Source of the DNA: Candidatus Enterococcus courvalinii
GTDB taxonomy: Bacteria; Bacillota; Bacilli; Lactobacillales; Enterococcaceae
Reading direction: 5' to 3'
DNA length: 64,000 bases
NCBI RefSeq assembly: GCF_017315945.1
Contig: NZ_JAFLWI010000004.1
Location: forward strand, 120,179-184,178
Under the pieces are notes generated by a model. That model searched no databases. It worked only from the letters and a program-made list of their open reading frames with translations, and was not told the origin of the DNA. Below are positions 34,584 to 42,803 of the stretch, one piece after another; within the stretch, counting starts at the first letter, position 1; each line of letters opens with the position of its first letter. The position numbers and the translations under genes were made by a program.

Positions 34584-34796
34584 ATGAAAAAACTACAGTT
34601 GATCTTTTCAGATAGTGAAGGGAAAAATCAAAGAATCAATCCCGTAATTGCATCCAATTCATTGACAGCAGGGGAAGTTCAGGAAATGATGCGTCGCTTA
34701 AGTGAATTGAACCTTTCAGTCAAGGAAGGTGTAACACTTTACGCACAACCGTTGAGTGCAAAGTATATTGAAACAATCGAAACGATCTTGTTTTAA
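34584..34796 (+). CDS. DUF2922 family protein
   Basis: This 70-residue protein begins KKLQLIFSDSEGKNQRINP, the usual DUF2922 opening, and ends with YIETIETILF. It starts 13 nt after the DUF1659 gene with AAAGGAG upstream, so the two are one operon. Function is unknown. Confidence 0.75.
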   Translation: MKKLQLIFSDSEGKNQRINPVIASNSLTAGEVQEMMRRLSELNLSVKEGVTLYAQPLSAKYIETIETILF

Positions 34797-34813
34797 CAAA
34801 AAATAAAAGGAAA

Positions 34814-34854
34814 AGAGAGAAGAAAGAATTGTTGGCAATTCTTTCTTCTCTCTT
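34814..34854 (+). terminator. Hairpin terminator after the DUF1659/DUF2922 pair
   Basis: A perfect stem, AGAGAGAAGAAAGAATTG with CAATTCTTTCTTCTCTCT and a TTGG loop, followed by only a weak T-run (TTTAT). Confidence 0.7.
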
Positions 34855-35275
34855 TATACACGTTGATGAAAGAGTCTTCCCCAAAACTCTTTACACCATG
34901 ATTATAATACATTTGTTATCAATTATGCAACGAAGTTTACCTTTTGTAATAAAAAAGTTTATAGACCAAGGTTTCATAGATAATGATCGTTATTTTTATT
35001 GGTTATTAAAAAGAAATGTTAAGAATATTCGTTTATTTTTAATGAAGAGGTATGAGAAACGTGTGGGAATTTTGACTTAAATGTACTTTGTGATAAAATA
35101 TTTTCTAATGAACTATCAGATTAACGCAATAAAATCAGTGGTTTACATCGTACGATTCACTTATTATTTTCTAATAAATTATTCATGTGAGTGAAGGGGT
35201 TTTCCTGTATAATCTTTTTGATTATCCATTTTTTATTCATCACAATATCATTGTGAACAGAAAGGAAGAAACTAC
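34855..35275. other. Gene-free AT-rich region
   Basis: An open frame of about 80 codons (34829-35080) starts inside the terminator stem, lacks a ribosome binding site and resembles nothing I know; it may be a decayed remnant. The last ~100 nt should hold the promoter for the YfcC gene. Confidence 0.4.
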
Positions 35276-37015
35276 TTGAAGAAAAATCCTTCTTCGGAAA
35301 AAAACAAGCGAGACCTCACCAAGCTAACGACGCCACACACGTACGTGATTATTTTTGGTGTAGTAATCTTTGCTTGGATCTTAACGTTTTTGGTACCAGC
35401 TGGTCGCTTTAGTACACAGGAGATCGAATACCAAGACGCAAACGGAGAAACAAGTACACGAACAGTACTTCGTCAAGACTCTTTCCGTTATGCTTATGCA
35501 CTTGATAAAGGGTATGTTTTTGATCAATTAGAGAAATTACAAGATAGCCCAGCGGAACGGGAGAAGCTGGATGTTCCAGAAGCCGGATTAGAAGATGTGC
35601 TTGCCGCTGGTGAAAAACAATTAACACAAGAAAAACTAGATGAGATTGCTTTAACAGATGAAGTGCTTTATGACGAGTATGGAGATAATATCTATGACAC
35701 GTCGAAAAAACTACACAAAACTGCAAGAGTTTGGGGAACGGATGATTTTGGTGGATTTGGTTTCCTGAACTTTGTGTTTGAAGGGTTAGTTTCTGGTGAT
35801 AAATATGGTTCTGCAGTCGGGATTGCGGCACTGATCTTGGTTGTCGGTGGTGCTTTTGGGATTATTATGCGAACGGGCGCAATCGATGCAGGAATCTATG
35901 CCATTATCAGTAAAACAAAAGGACTTGAACGTTTAGCCTTACCGCTATTATTTTTTGCTTTTTCTTTTGGGGGTGCGACGTTTGGAATGGCTGAAGAAGT
36001 TATTCCATTTTCAATGGTGATGGTACCTTTCGTCATTGCGCTGGGGTATGACTCGATTGTCGCAGTGACGGTCACTTATGTTGCTTCGCAGATCGGGAAT
36101 GCGACGTCTTGGATGAGTCCGTTTAGTGTTGCCGTTGCGCAAGGGATTGCTGGAATTCCAGTATTGTCTGGGGCAACTTTCCGTTTAATCATGTGGGTGA
36201 TCGTGACTGGTTTATCAGCCGTTTACTTAATGATTTATGCGGAACGAATTCGTAAAAATCCAGCTAGTTCTGTGACTTACAAGTCAGATGCTTACTTCCG
36301 TGATCATCTTGAAAAAACAACAGACGAGAAAAAAGCTTTCACACTTGGCCATAAATTGATTTTAGCTGAAATGTTGATTGTTTTAGTCTGGATCATTTGG
36401 GGAGTCACACAAAAAGGATATTATATTCCAGAAATCGCTTCACAATTCTTTGTCATGGGATTAGCTGCAGGGATTATTGCAGTAATCTTTAATCTAAATG
36501 ATATGAAGATCAATGATGTTGCTTCTTCTTTCCAATCAGGTGCAGCTGATTTAGCTGGAACAGCGATTGTTGTTGGTATGGCAAAAGGGATCTTACTCGT
36601 ATTGGGTGGTTCAGATGCTTCCGTTCCTTCCGCACTGAATACGATATTACACAGTATTGGAACAGTCTTAACTGGCGTACCTGCTGTGATTGGTGCATGG
36701 GCAATGTACTTGTTCCAAAGTTTGTTCAATTTAGTGGTCACATCAAACTCCGGTCAAGCAGCGTTAACGATGCCAATCATGGCACCACTTGCTGACTTGG
36801 TAGGTGTTTCAAGACAAGTTGCTGTCTTGGCCTATCAACTTGGCTCTGGATTTATGGATGCTTTCACGCCAGTTTCTGCTAGTTTGATTGGTGTACTGGG
36901 AGTTGCTCGAATCGAATGGGCAAAATGGGCGAAATTCCAAATCAAGATGCAAGGATTCTTGTTTATTTTGGGAACAATTTTTATTATGATTGCGATTGCA
37001 ATTGGGTTACAATAG
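35276..37015 (+). CDS. YfcC-family (DcuC-like) carboxylate or amino-acid transporter
   Basis: The 579-residue protein has about 12 membrane helices. Landmarks are AWILTFLVPAGRF, VVGGAFGIIMRTGAIDAGIYAI, FGGATFGMAEE, ATSWMSPFSVAVAQ and NSGQAALTMPIMAPLADLVG, typical of the YfcC/C4-dicarboxylate carrier group. Residues about 50-150 form an acidic extracellular insertion longer than in many members. TTG start with AAAGGAAG 10 nt upstream. iadA follows 76 nt later with no terminator, so the transporter may take up the dipeptide or aspartate that IadA handles; substrate is inference. Confidence 0.85.
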   Translation: MKKNPSSEKNKRDLTKLTTPHTYVIIFGVVIFAWILTFLVPAGRFSTQEIEYQDANGETSTRTVLRQDSFRYAYALDKGYVFDQLEKLQDSPAEREKLDVPEAGLEDVLAAGEKQLTQEKLDEIALTDEVLYDEYGDNIYDTSKKLHKTARVWGTDDFGGFGFLNFVFEGLVSGDKYGSAVGIAALILVVGGAFGIIMRTGAIDAGIYAIISKTKGLERLALPLLFFAFSFGGATFGMAEEVIPFSMVMVPFVIALGYDSIVAVTVTYVASQIGNATSWMSPFSVAVAQGIAGIPVLSGATFRLIMWVIVTGLSAVYLMIYAERIRKNPASSVTYKSDAYFRDHLEKTTDEKKAFTLGHKLILAEMLIVLVWIIWGVTQKGYYIPEIASQFFVMGLAAGIIAVIFNLNDMKINDVASSFQSGAADLAGTAIVVGMAKGILLVLGGSDASVPSALNTILHSIGTVLTGVPAVIGAWAMYLFQSLFNLVVTSNSGQAALTMPIMAPLADLVGVSRQVAVLAYQLGSGFMDAFTPVSASLIGVLGVARIEWAKWAKFQIKMQGFLFILGTIFIMIAIAIGLQ

Positions 37016-37091
37016 AAAATAAAGCGGAGGATGGACAAGTCAGTTAGCTGATTTTCGTTCATCCTTTTTTGAAAAGAAATGAGGAAAATTC

Positions 37092-38276
37092 ATGAAGATT
37101 ATTCGACAAGCACAAGTTTATGCACCAGATTATTTAGGTGTGATGGATGTTTTGCTTTCAGGAAACGAAATCATTGCCATGGAAGAACAATTGACTAGTG
37201 ATTTTGCAGAAGTCACGTTAGAAGAAATTGATGGGCGAGGGAAAATCTTGACTCCAGGTTTTATTGATGGTCACTTTCATATTTTAGGTGGTGGTGGTGA
37301 AGGTGGTTTCCAAAACCGAACACCGGAAGTAACGCTTAGTCAGTTGACCAGTGCGGGTGTGACGACAGTCGTTGGGTGTTTAGGAACGGATGGACAAGGA
37401 CGAGATATGACTGCACTAATTAGTAAAGCGCGCGGACTAGAAGCAGAGGGAATCACGACGTATGTTTATGAAGGTTCCTATCGTTTACCAGTCAACACAG
37501 TAACAGATTCATTGATCAAAGATTTCTTAGTGATTGATAAAGTAATTGGAATTGGGGAAATTGCGGTTTCTGATCATCGTTCTTCCCAACCAACATTTGA
37601 AGAATTTTCTCGAGCAGTTGCAGATGCACGAGTTGGCGGCATGTTATCTGGCAAGGCAGGAATCACGAATGTTCATTTAGGTGGTGGGGCAAGAAAATTA
37701 GAATTGTTAACACGTGTTGTGAAAGAAACTGAAATTCCAATCACCCAATTTTGGCCAACCCATGCGAATCGAACAGCCGATTTATTTGAAGCTTGTTTAG
37801 CCTTTGCTAAAGAAGGGGGCACCATTGATTTTACCGCAAGTGAAGATCCCGATTTTTGGGAAAAAACTGATGGTGAAATTCGTTTTAGCCAAGCGCTAAA
37901 ACGAGTGATTGAAGAAGGTGTTTCTCTAGATAACTTTACAATGACCTCTGATGGGCAGGGGAGTTTACCTTATTTTGATGAAAATAATCATTTCTTAGGA
38001 ATGGGTATTGGAAGTGCTAAAGCATTATTAGTTGGAATCAAAGAAGCTGTTGAAAGAGAGAATATTCCATTGGAAATCGCACTAAGAGCAATCACTTCTA
38101 ATCCAGCACGTGTATTGAAACTAGCTAAAAAAGGCCAAATCAAAGTCGGAAATGATGCTGATTTGTGTTTATTGGATGCAGATACACTGACAATCGATAC
38201 AGTGATCGCCAAGGGAGAAGTGATGGTTCAAGGAAAAGAAGTCAAGGTTTGGGGGACATTTGAACAATTACGTTAA
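37092..38276 (+). CDS. iadA: Isoaspartyl dipeptidase
   Basis: IadA hydrolyses beta-aspartyl dipeptides from damaged proteins or diet. It is a dinuclear zinc amidohydrolase of 394 residues. DGHFHILGGGGEGG carries the HxH pair, EGSYRLP and GIGEIAVSDHRSS the substrate residues, and NVHLGGG and PTHANRT the other His ligands. TSDGQGSLP supplies the catalytic Asp. TGAGGAAAATTC precedes the ATG. It forms a likely operon with the upstream YfcC transporter. Confidence 0.93.
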   Translation: MKIIRQAQVYAPDYLGVMDVLLSGNEIIAMEEQLTSDFAEVTLEEIDGRGKILTPGFIDGHFHILGGGGEGGFQNRTPEVTLSQLTSAGVTTVVGCLGTDGQGRDMTALISKARGLEAEGITTYVYEGSYRLPVNTVTDSLIKDFLVIDKVIGIGEIAVSDHRSSQPTFEEFSRAVADARVGGMLSGKAGITNVHLGGGARKLELLTRVVKETEIPITQFWPTHANRTADLFEACLAFAKEGGTIDFTASEDPDFWEKTDGEIRFSQALKRVIEEGVSLDNFTMTSDGQGSLPYFDENNHFLGMGIGSAKALLVGIKEAVERENIPLEIALRAITSNPARVLKLAKKGQIKVGNDADLCLLDADTLTIDTVIAKGEVMVQGKEVKVWGTFEQLR

Positions 38277-38379
38277 TGAAAAAATAAGCCTCTGAGGTGT
38301 TCTATTTGTCTGAATAATTGGTTGATGTTACTCTATAAGTAGATTAAAAATAATCATTATTTATCAAGGAGGAAGAATC

Positions 38380-38598
38380 ATGGCAGATTTAAAAGGACGT
38401 TCAGAAGACTTGAAGGACAAAGTAGTCGGTGAAGGTAAAGAAGCTTATGGTAAAGCAACTGATGATAAATCAAAAGAGGTTGAAGGAAAAGCACAATCTT
38501 TAGGCGCAGACATCAAAGAAAAAGCGCGTGATCTTGGTGATGACATCAAAGAAGGCTTTGAAGATATCAAAGATAAATTTTCAAAGAAAGATAAATAA
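38380..38598 (+). CDS. CsbD-family stress protein
   Basis: A 72-residue, highly charged, Lys/Asp/Glu-rich protein with the CsbD repeat-like pattern [20 protein letters not shown]. CsbD genes are stress-induced (SigB-dependent in Bacillus), but the function is unknown. AAGGAGGAAG precedes the ATG. It stands alone before a bidirectional terminator. Confidence 0.85.
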   Translation: MADLKGRSEDLKDKVVGEGKEAYGKATDDKSKEVEGKAQSLGADIKEKARDLGDDIKEGFEDIKDKFSKKDK

Positions 38599-38621
38599 TT
38601 TTTACTTACCTGGACTAAAAA

Positions 38622-38667
38622 TAAAGGGTGGAACAAAACGTTATTTCGTTTTGTTCCACCCTTTTTT
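38622..38667. terminator. Bidirectional terminator
   Basis: AAAGGGTGGAACAAAACG pairs with CGTTTTGTTCCACCCTTT and is followed by T runs on both strands, serving the CsbD and DUF1002 genes. Confidence 0.92.
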
Positions 38668-38675
38668 GCTGTTGA

Positions 38676-39662
38676 TTATTCAAACATACTTGTAATTGAA
38701 TCCCAAAGACCACTGAAAAAGTTTTTGATTTGCACCCATAGTCCCTTAGATTTCTCTTCAATTTGTTTTTTAGTTTCTGTTAAGTCTAGTTCATTCACGA
38801 AGTCTTCAAAGATATTTTTATCTTTCATATCGCTCATGAGTGAGGTTAGCTCACTGACTTGATCTGTCGTCATGATATCCGCAAGTCCGTGATCTTTTAA
38901 AGCTGTTTCGACAGTTTGCTGGATTTCTTCTTTGGTTAGTTTCTGGCCATCTTTGGTTTTGGTTGCTAGTTCAGCTTTTGCTTGCTCTTGTGCGGCATTC
39001 AAAGCCTCATCAGAGTAACCTTCTTTGTCTTTGTTTTCTTCAGTGATTGAAGAAAGGACATTCATCTCATCTTGCGCGACTTCTACGCGATCTTTGTTGA
39101 TGATTCCGCCAGATTCTTCAACGATTTTGTAAACACCTGCTAGTGCACCAGAGCCATCAATTGGAACGGCAGAAGCAATCGTTAATTGGGCATCAGTAAT
39201 CCCAGCAGTCAAAGCAGCATTTTGATATTGAGCTGCGGTAATTTTCGTAATATTTTCGGGTGTAGCGATGTCAACGTTGATTCCTTTTCCTTCTGCCAAA
39301 GTTTGCATACGGACAGAACTGTAGACTGCCCATTCTTGGTTGAAGCCACCATCAGGAATATAGTTCATTAAATCCGTTCCATTTGTCGTATAAATCGGTG
39401 TTTCACCTTTGATCCCTAACTTGTTTAACGTATAGTCTTGTTGCTCTTTGGTTAGCGCGTTACCGAGTGCGACAGCATTGACTTGAATTTTTTCTGCTTG
39501 GTCTGTAGACTGACTTGTTTCTTGATTCGTTGTTGAAGTTGTCGCAACGGTTTCACTTGTTGTTGAGTCTTGAGCAAACGCTAAGGGTGTACTTAAAAGA
39601 ACTTGGCTTGCGATTAAAGTCGTAGCAAGTAGTGTCCATGTTTTTGGTTGATTTTTTTTCAT
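38676..39662 (-). CDS. Secreted DUF1002 protein
   Basis: A signal peptide (TLLATTLIASQVLLSTPLAFA) is followed by a Ser/Thr-rich stretch and a DUF1002 domain over the rest (about 328 residues). Recognisable parts are VALGNALTKEQQDYTLNKLGI, YIPDGGFNQEWAVYSSVRM and the NVDIATPENITKITAAQYQNAAL region. DUF1002 proteins are exported in many Firmicutes; the function is unknown. I start at the ATG at 39662, 5 nt after GGAGGTC. The C-terminus (WVQIKNFFSGLWDSITSMF) is amphipathic. Confidence 0.82.
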   Translation of the reverse strand: MKKNQPKTWTLLATTLIASQVLLSTPLAFAQDSTTSETVATTSTTNQETSQSTDQAEKIQVNAVALGNALTKEQQDYTLNKLGIKGETPIYTTNGTDLMNYIPDGGFNQEWAVYSSVRMQTLAEGKGINVDIATPENITKITAAQYQNAALTAGITDAQLTIASAVPIDGSGALAGVYKIVEESGGIINKDRVEVAQDEMNVLSSITEENKDKEGYSDEALNAAQEQAKAELATKTKDGQKLTKEEIQQTVETALKDHGLADIMTTDQVSELTSLMSDMKDKNIFEDFVNELDLTETKKQIEEKSKGLWVQIKNFFSGLWDSITSMFE

Positions 39663-39780
39663 GTTGACCTCCAAAAGTTGTAAAAATTATTTGAATAATT
39701 AATTCAATGATTTCACTTAGTTTACTACAAGGTACTTGAGAAAACTTGGGACTAGAGGCGGATTTAGGGAAATTTAAAAA

Positions 39781-39925
39781 AGGTTGTGGCACCAAGCGCT
39801 TAGCTTCAAGGAATAAGGAGTTTTGTCTAAAAATAGCTTTTCATATTTTTAGACAGCTGTGTGGTAAACACCATTTATTCAAGAAAGAAGGCTGTGACAA
39901 TACTTTGTCACAGCCTTCTTTCTTT
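39781..39925 (+). repeat. Interspersed repeat element, copy 1, ending in a terminator
   Basis: The element opens with AGGTTGTGGC-CCAAGCG, contains a pyrimidine-purine hairpin around ATAGCTTTTCATATTTTT and ends AACACC-TTTATTC. A strong bidirectional terminator follows immediately (39883-39925, GAAGGCTGTGACAA with TTGTCACAGCCTTC). The same landmarks recur on the minus strand at 58544-58776, and a diverged relative lies at 61186-61326. No reading frame is conserved between copies. Confidence 0.65.
39883..39925. terminator. Bidirectional terminator after the MacB-type ATPase gene
   Basis: AAGAAGGCTGTGACAA pairs with TTGTCACAGCCTTCTT. The minus-strand arm lies just beyond the ATPase stop at 39925. 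Confidence 0.9.
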
Positions 39926-40605
39926 TAGTCATCGTTGGTTAAAGCAAGCATTTTACGAGTGAATTCTTTGTTTTTTAGCTCATAAACTTCATCACATTTT
40001 TTGGCAACTTCTAATTCATGAGTAACAAGGATGATACAACGATCCTGTTCATGTGCGATTTCTTGGAATAACTCAACAATTTCTTGAGACGTTGTTTCAT
40101 CCAGATTTCCAGTTGGTTCATCCGCGACAATCAATTGGTGATCACAACAGATTGCACGAACGATAGCTACCCGTTGTTGTTGTCCACCGGAAAGTAATGT
40201 TACTTTCTTTTGTGCCATTTGTTCATCAATGCCTACTCGTGCTAAGTGTTCAAGTGCGATTTGACGTCGATTTTTTTGTTTGGTTTGAGAAATTTCCATG
40301 GCTGCAACGACATTGTCAACTGCAGAAAGATAAGGAAGTAAATTATATGCTTGGAAAATAATCGAAACGCTATTCTTACGATAATTTCGCAGACCAATTT
40401 TTGCTAAAGGACGATCTTCATAATACACGGTTCCTTCTCTAGGATTATCCAAACCAGAGATCAATGAAAGAAAGGTTGTTTTACCAGAACCACTGGCACC
40501 TAAAATCGCGTATATTTTGCCTGTTTCAAAAGTTAAAGAGACTTCTTGGTAAAGTGCATCTTCTGGATTTTGATACCAAAATCCTAAGTTTTCTGTTCGT
40601 AACAT
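39925..40605 (-). CDS. MacB/LolD-type ABC transporter ATPase
   Basis: The 226-residue ATPase has Walker A GASGSGKTT, a LLSGGQQQRVAIVRA signature, Walker B LIVADEPTGNLD and the H-loop VTHELEVAKK. It belongs to the FtsE/MacB/LolD group that works with FtsX-like permeases in export or mechanotransmission. AAAGGAGGT precedes the ATG. It lies 13 nt after the permease gene, so both form one operon. The substrate is unknown; antimicrobial-peptide resistance and signalling are family possibilities. Confidence 0.9.
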   Translation of the reverse strand: MLRTENLGFWYQNPEDALYQEVSLTFETGKIYAILGASGSGKTTFLSLISGLDNPREGTVYYEDRPLAKIGLRNYRKNSVSIIFQAYNLLPYLSAVDNVVAAMEISQTKQKNRRQIALEHLARVGIDEQMAQKKVTLLSGGQQQRVAIVRAICCDHQLIVADEPTGNLDETTSQEIVELFQEIAHEQDRCIILVTHELEVAKKCDEVYELKNKEFTRKMLALTNDD

Positions 40606-40618
40606 GTGTGTACCTCCT

Positions 40619-42133
40619 TTAATTCAATAAAATTTTTCGTGGGTTCAAACGCAAGATGCCAATAGAGGCCAAGCAAACAGAAAGCAAACTGATTCCTAAA
40701 GCAACCAAGGCAAGAAAACCGATTTGCGTTGGCGTTACATTGATCGAAAGTTCACTGACTTCATTAGAAACGGTGAACGGATTATTGTTGCCACCCGGTG
40801 CGCCCATTTGACCACCACGTCCGCCAGGATTTTCTCCGTCTGGTCGCTGGGTTCCTTCACCATTTGTTTGTGTGTTTTGATCAGTGCTTGTTTGTTGCTC
40901 TATCAGCTGTTGTCCCACCACATTTGCCACTACGTTTCCGCTAACTGCTGCCACGCCTAGCGCTAAAATCATGCATAAAGCTACTTCTGTAAATAATTGT
41001 AAAATAATTTTGATTCGAGATTCACCTAATGAAAGTAAGACACCAAGTTCATGGCGACGTTCACGAATAGTGATCATGATGATCAAAGTCAAGATAATAA
41101 TGCCAGCAACAGCAACTAACAAGACGACATTTTTGGAAAAACTGGCTACATTGTTCAAAGGTTCAAGCATTGATTGGTAAGCTGCATCATTTGATTGTAA
41201 GCTGAAAGTATCTGTGTCAATAAGTTTCTCAGCTTCTGCTACAAATTCATCCATATTTTCTGGGTCTGCGAGTGTATAGACGGCTGAATCAATAGTATTG
41301 TCCTCGGCTGTTCCATTTAATTCATTGGCTAGTGTGTAGGAAGTGTACAGAGTATTGGAAGGGTTCATCATACTGAATTGCATCCCCATGCTATTGCTAC
41401 TTTCGCTAGACTTATAAATGCCTTTCACAGTCAGTTCGTACGTTGTTTCTTCGTCCTCAGAACCAGTAATCGTAAATGTATCTCCAACTGCTAAATCATT
41501 GGCAGTTGCTAATGTTTCTTCAATCAGGACATGATTCGTCTCTTTGTCGCTTTCATCAATTCCTTCCCCGTCAGTAATTGTTGCTGTTCCATTTGAAAAA
41601 GTACTATTTTGCGCGGACGCTGACACACCGGTAACTTGAAAGTCTGCTTGTGTCATTTGACCACCACCAGGCATCCCACCTCCCATTGGCTGATTCGCAT
41701 CGGTTGTTTCAGTAGAACTATCTGTTGAATCAGAACTTGAGATGGCTGTGATTCCATCGCTTGCTAATGCGGAAGCGGAGCTTTCAAAAGAGTAGCTTTT
41801 AACTTCTGCTAAATCAGCAATCTTTTGTGCATCTTCTAATGAAACTGGTGTTAATGAAAAACTTCCCGGGTCGATCCTTTCTTGACTCGTGCTGTCTGAA
41901 TCTGTCCCACTAGCTGTTTCATCTGGTTTTTGGAAACTTGCTTCGCGATTAGCGCTTAGTGTAACGGTTGCCCCAACTTCTTTTTGTGCTTCGCTAGCAG
42001 CTTGTTCGGCTGCACTACGAATAGTTAGACCCGCGAGAACAAAGACTAAAATCGCTGTGAAAACGGCGAATAAGAGAAGCGAACGTCCCCATTTCACCTT
42101 GGTACTTTTTAGTGCGCGTTTGATAAAATTCAT
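40619..42133 (-). CDS. MacB/FtsX-family ABC permease
   Basis: The protein is about 504 residues with one N-terminal helix (LLLFAVFTAILVFVLAGL), a large extracellular domain (about 45-330) and three C-terminal helices, the MacB/FtsX pattern. The external part has several low-complexity Ser/Thr/Asp-rich and Gly/Met/Pro-rich patches (around NQPMGGGMPGGGQM). A second Gly/Asn/Pro-rich loop lies between the last helices. I start at the ATG at 42133, 11 nt after GGAGGG; the TTG at 42142 is too close to it. Partner of the downstream ATPase. Confidence 0.87.
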   Translation of the reverse strand: MNFIKRALKSTKVKWGRSLLLFAVFTAILVFVLAGLTIRSAAEQAASEAQKEVGATVTLSANREASFQKPDETASGTDSDSTSQERIDPGSFSLTPVSLEDAQKIADLAEVKSYSFESSASALASDGITAISSSDSTDSSTETTDANQPMGGGMPGGGQMTQADFQVTGVSASAQNSTFSNGTATITDGEGIDESDKETNHVLIEETLATANDLAVGDTFTITGSEDEETTYELTVKGIYKSSESSNSMGMQFSMMNPSNTLYTSYTLANELNGTAEDNTIDSAVYTLADPENMDEFVAEAEKLIDTDTFSLQSNDAAYQSMLEPLNNVASFSKNVVLLVAVAGIIILTLIIMITIRERRHELGVLLSLGESRIKIILQLFTEVALCMILALGVAAVSGNVVANVVGQQLIEQQTSTDQNTQTNGEGTQRPDGENPGGRGGQMGAPGGNNNPFTVSNEVSELSINVTPTQIGFLALVALGISLLSVCLASIGILRLNPRKILLN

Positions 42134-42142
42134 TATTTTCAA

Positions 42143-42803
42143 TCCCTCCTGTAGTATTGCATTGCCAAATTGTAAAAGGTCTAACTTAAATGAACCTTAA
42201 TCACGAAGAGAACCAAGGAAAATCAAATAGTAGGAAGAAAAACAAGCTATAGTTATCGTTCGAAATGTGCTAGAATGTAACAAGTATGTTTCGAGCAAGT
42301 GGCAAAAAATCGGTAAGAGCAAGAAGTGTAAGAAAAATGCGGATATAGGTCTAGTGAAGTCCTTCCTGTCTTTGGTTGTGTTGAACGAAAAGAAAACGGG
42401 GGAAGATTTTTTTAAGAAGGCCATAGGAAACGATTGTAGATGCTAGCGATTTGCTGATTTTGTTGTATAATGATAGCGACAGCTAAATTATTTGGCTTGG
42501 ATGCAATCAGTTATTGCGTAAAGAAGATTCATTGTAAAGCGAGAAACACTTATCCAAAACGAACAAGATGAACAATGGCAAAAAAAGATAGGAAAGCACC
42601 AGTTCTATGTAAGGATTGCCTTTAGAGTCTCGTTGACTTTTGTATAAGCAACCAAAAAACAACTTTTTTTGGTTATTTACTACAATCAATCAGTTAGCAA
42701 TAAAGTAATTCGTTAATCAATTAGTAGTTAAATAGATTAGTAATCAATATTAAGTAGAGAATTGACATCATTTGAAAGTGATGCCATAGAAGAGGTGAAA
42801 TTT
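42143..42803. other. Intergenic region and long leader of the RNase J2 gene
   Basis: About 660 nt. The left part holds the promoter of the ABC operon on the minus strand. TATAAT at 42466-42471 is a candidate -10 for the RNase J2 transcript, which would give a leader of about 330 nt. AACCAAAAAA-N4-TTTTTTTGGTT near 42650-42676 could form a terminator-like hairpin. Open frames of 60-103 codons here lack ribosome binding sites, and I reject them. Confidence 0.45.

Noticed and set aside
34829..35080. Open frame of 83 codons on the plus strand
   Set aside because: It starts at a TTG inside the terminator stem, has no ribosome binding site and resembles no family I know.
42197..42689. Minus-strand ORFs of 60-75 codons before rnjB
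   Set aside because: They have no ribosome binding sites and lie in AT-rich leader DNA.
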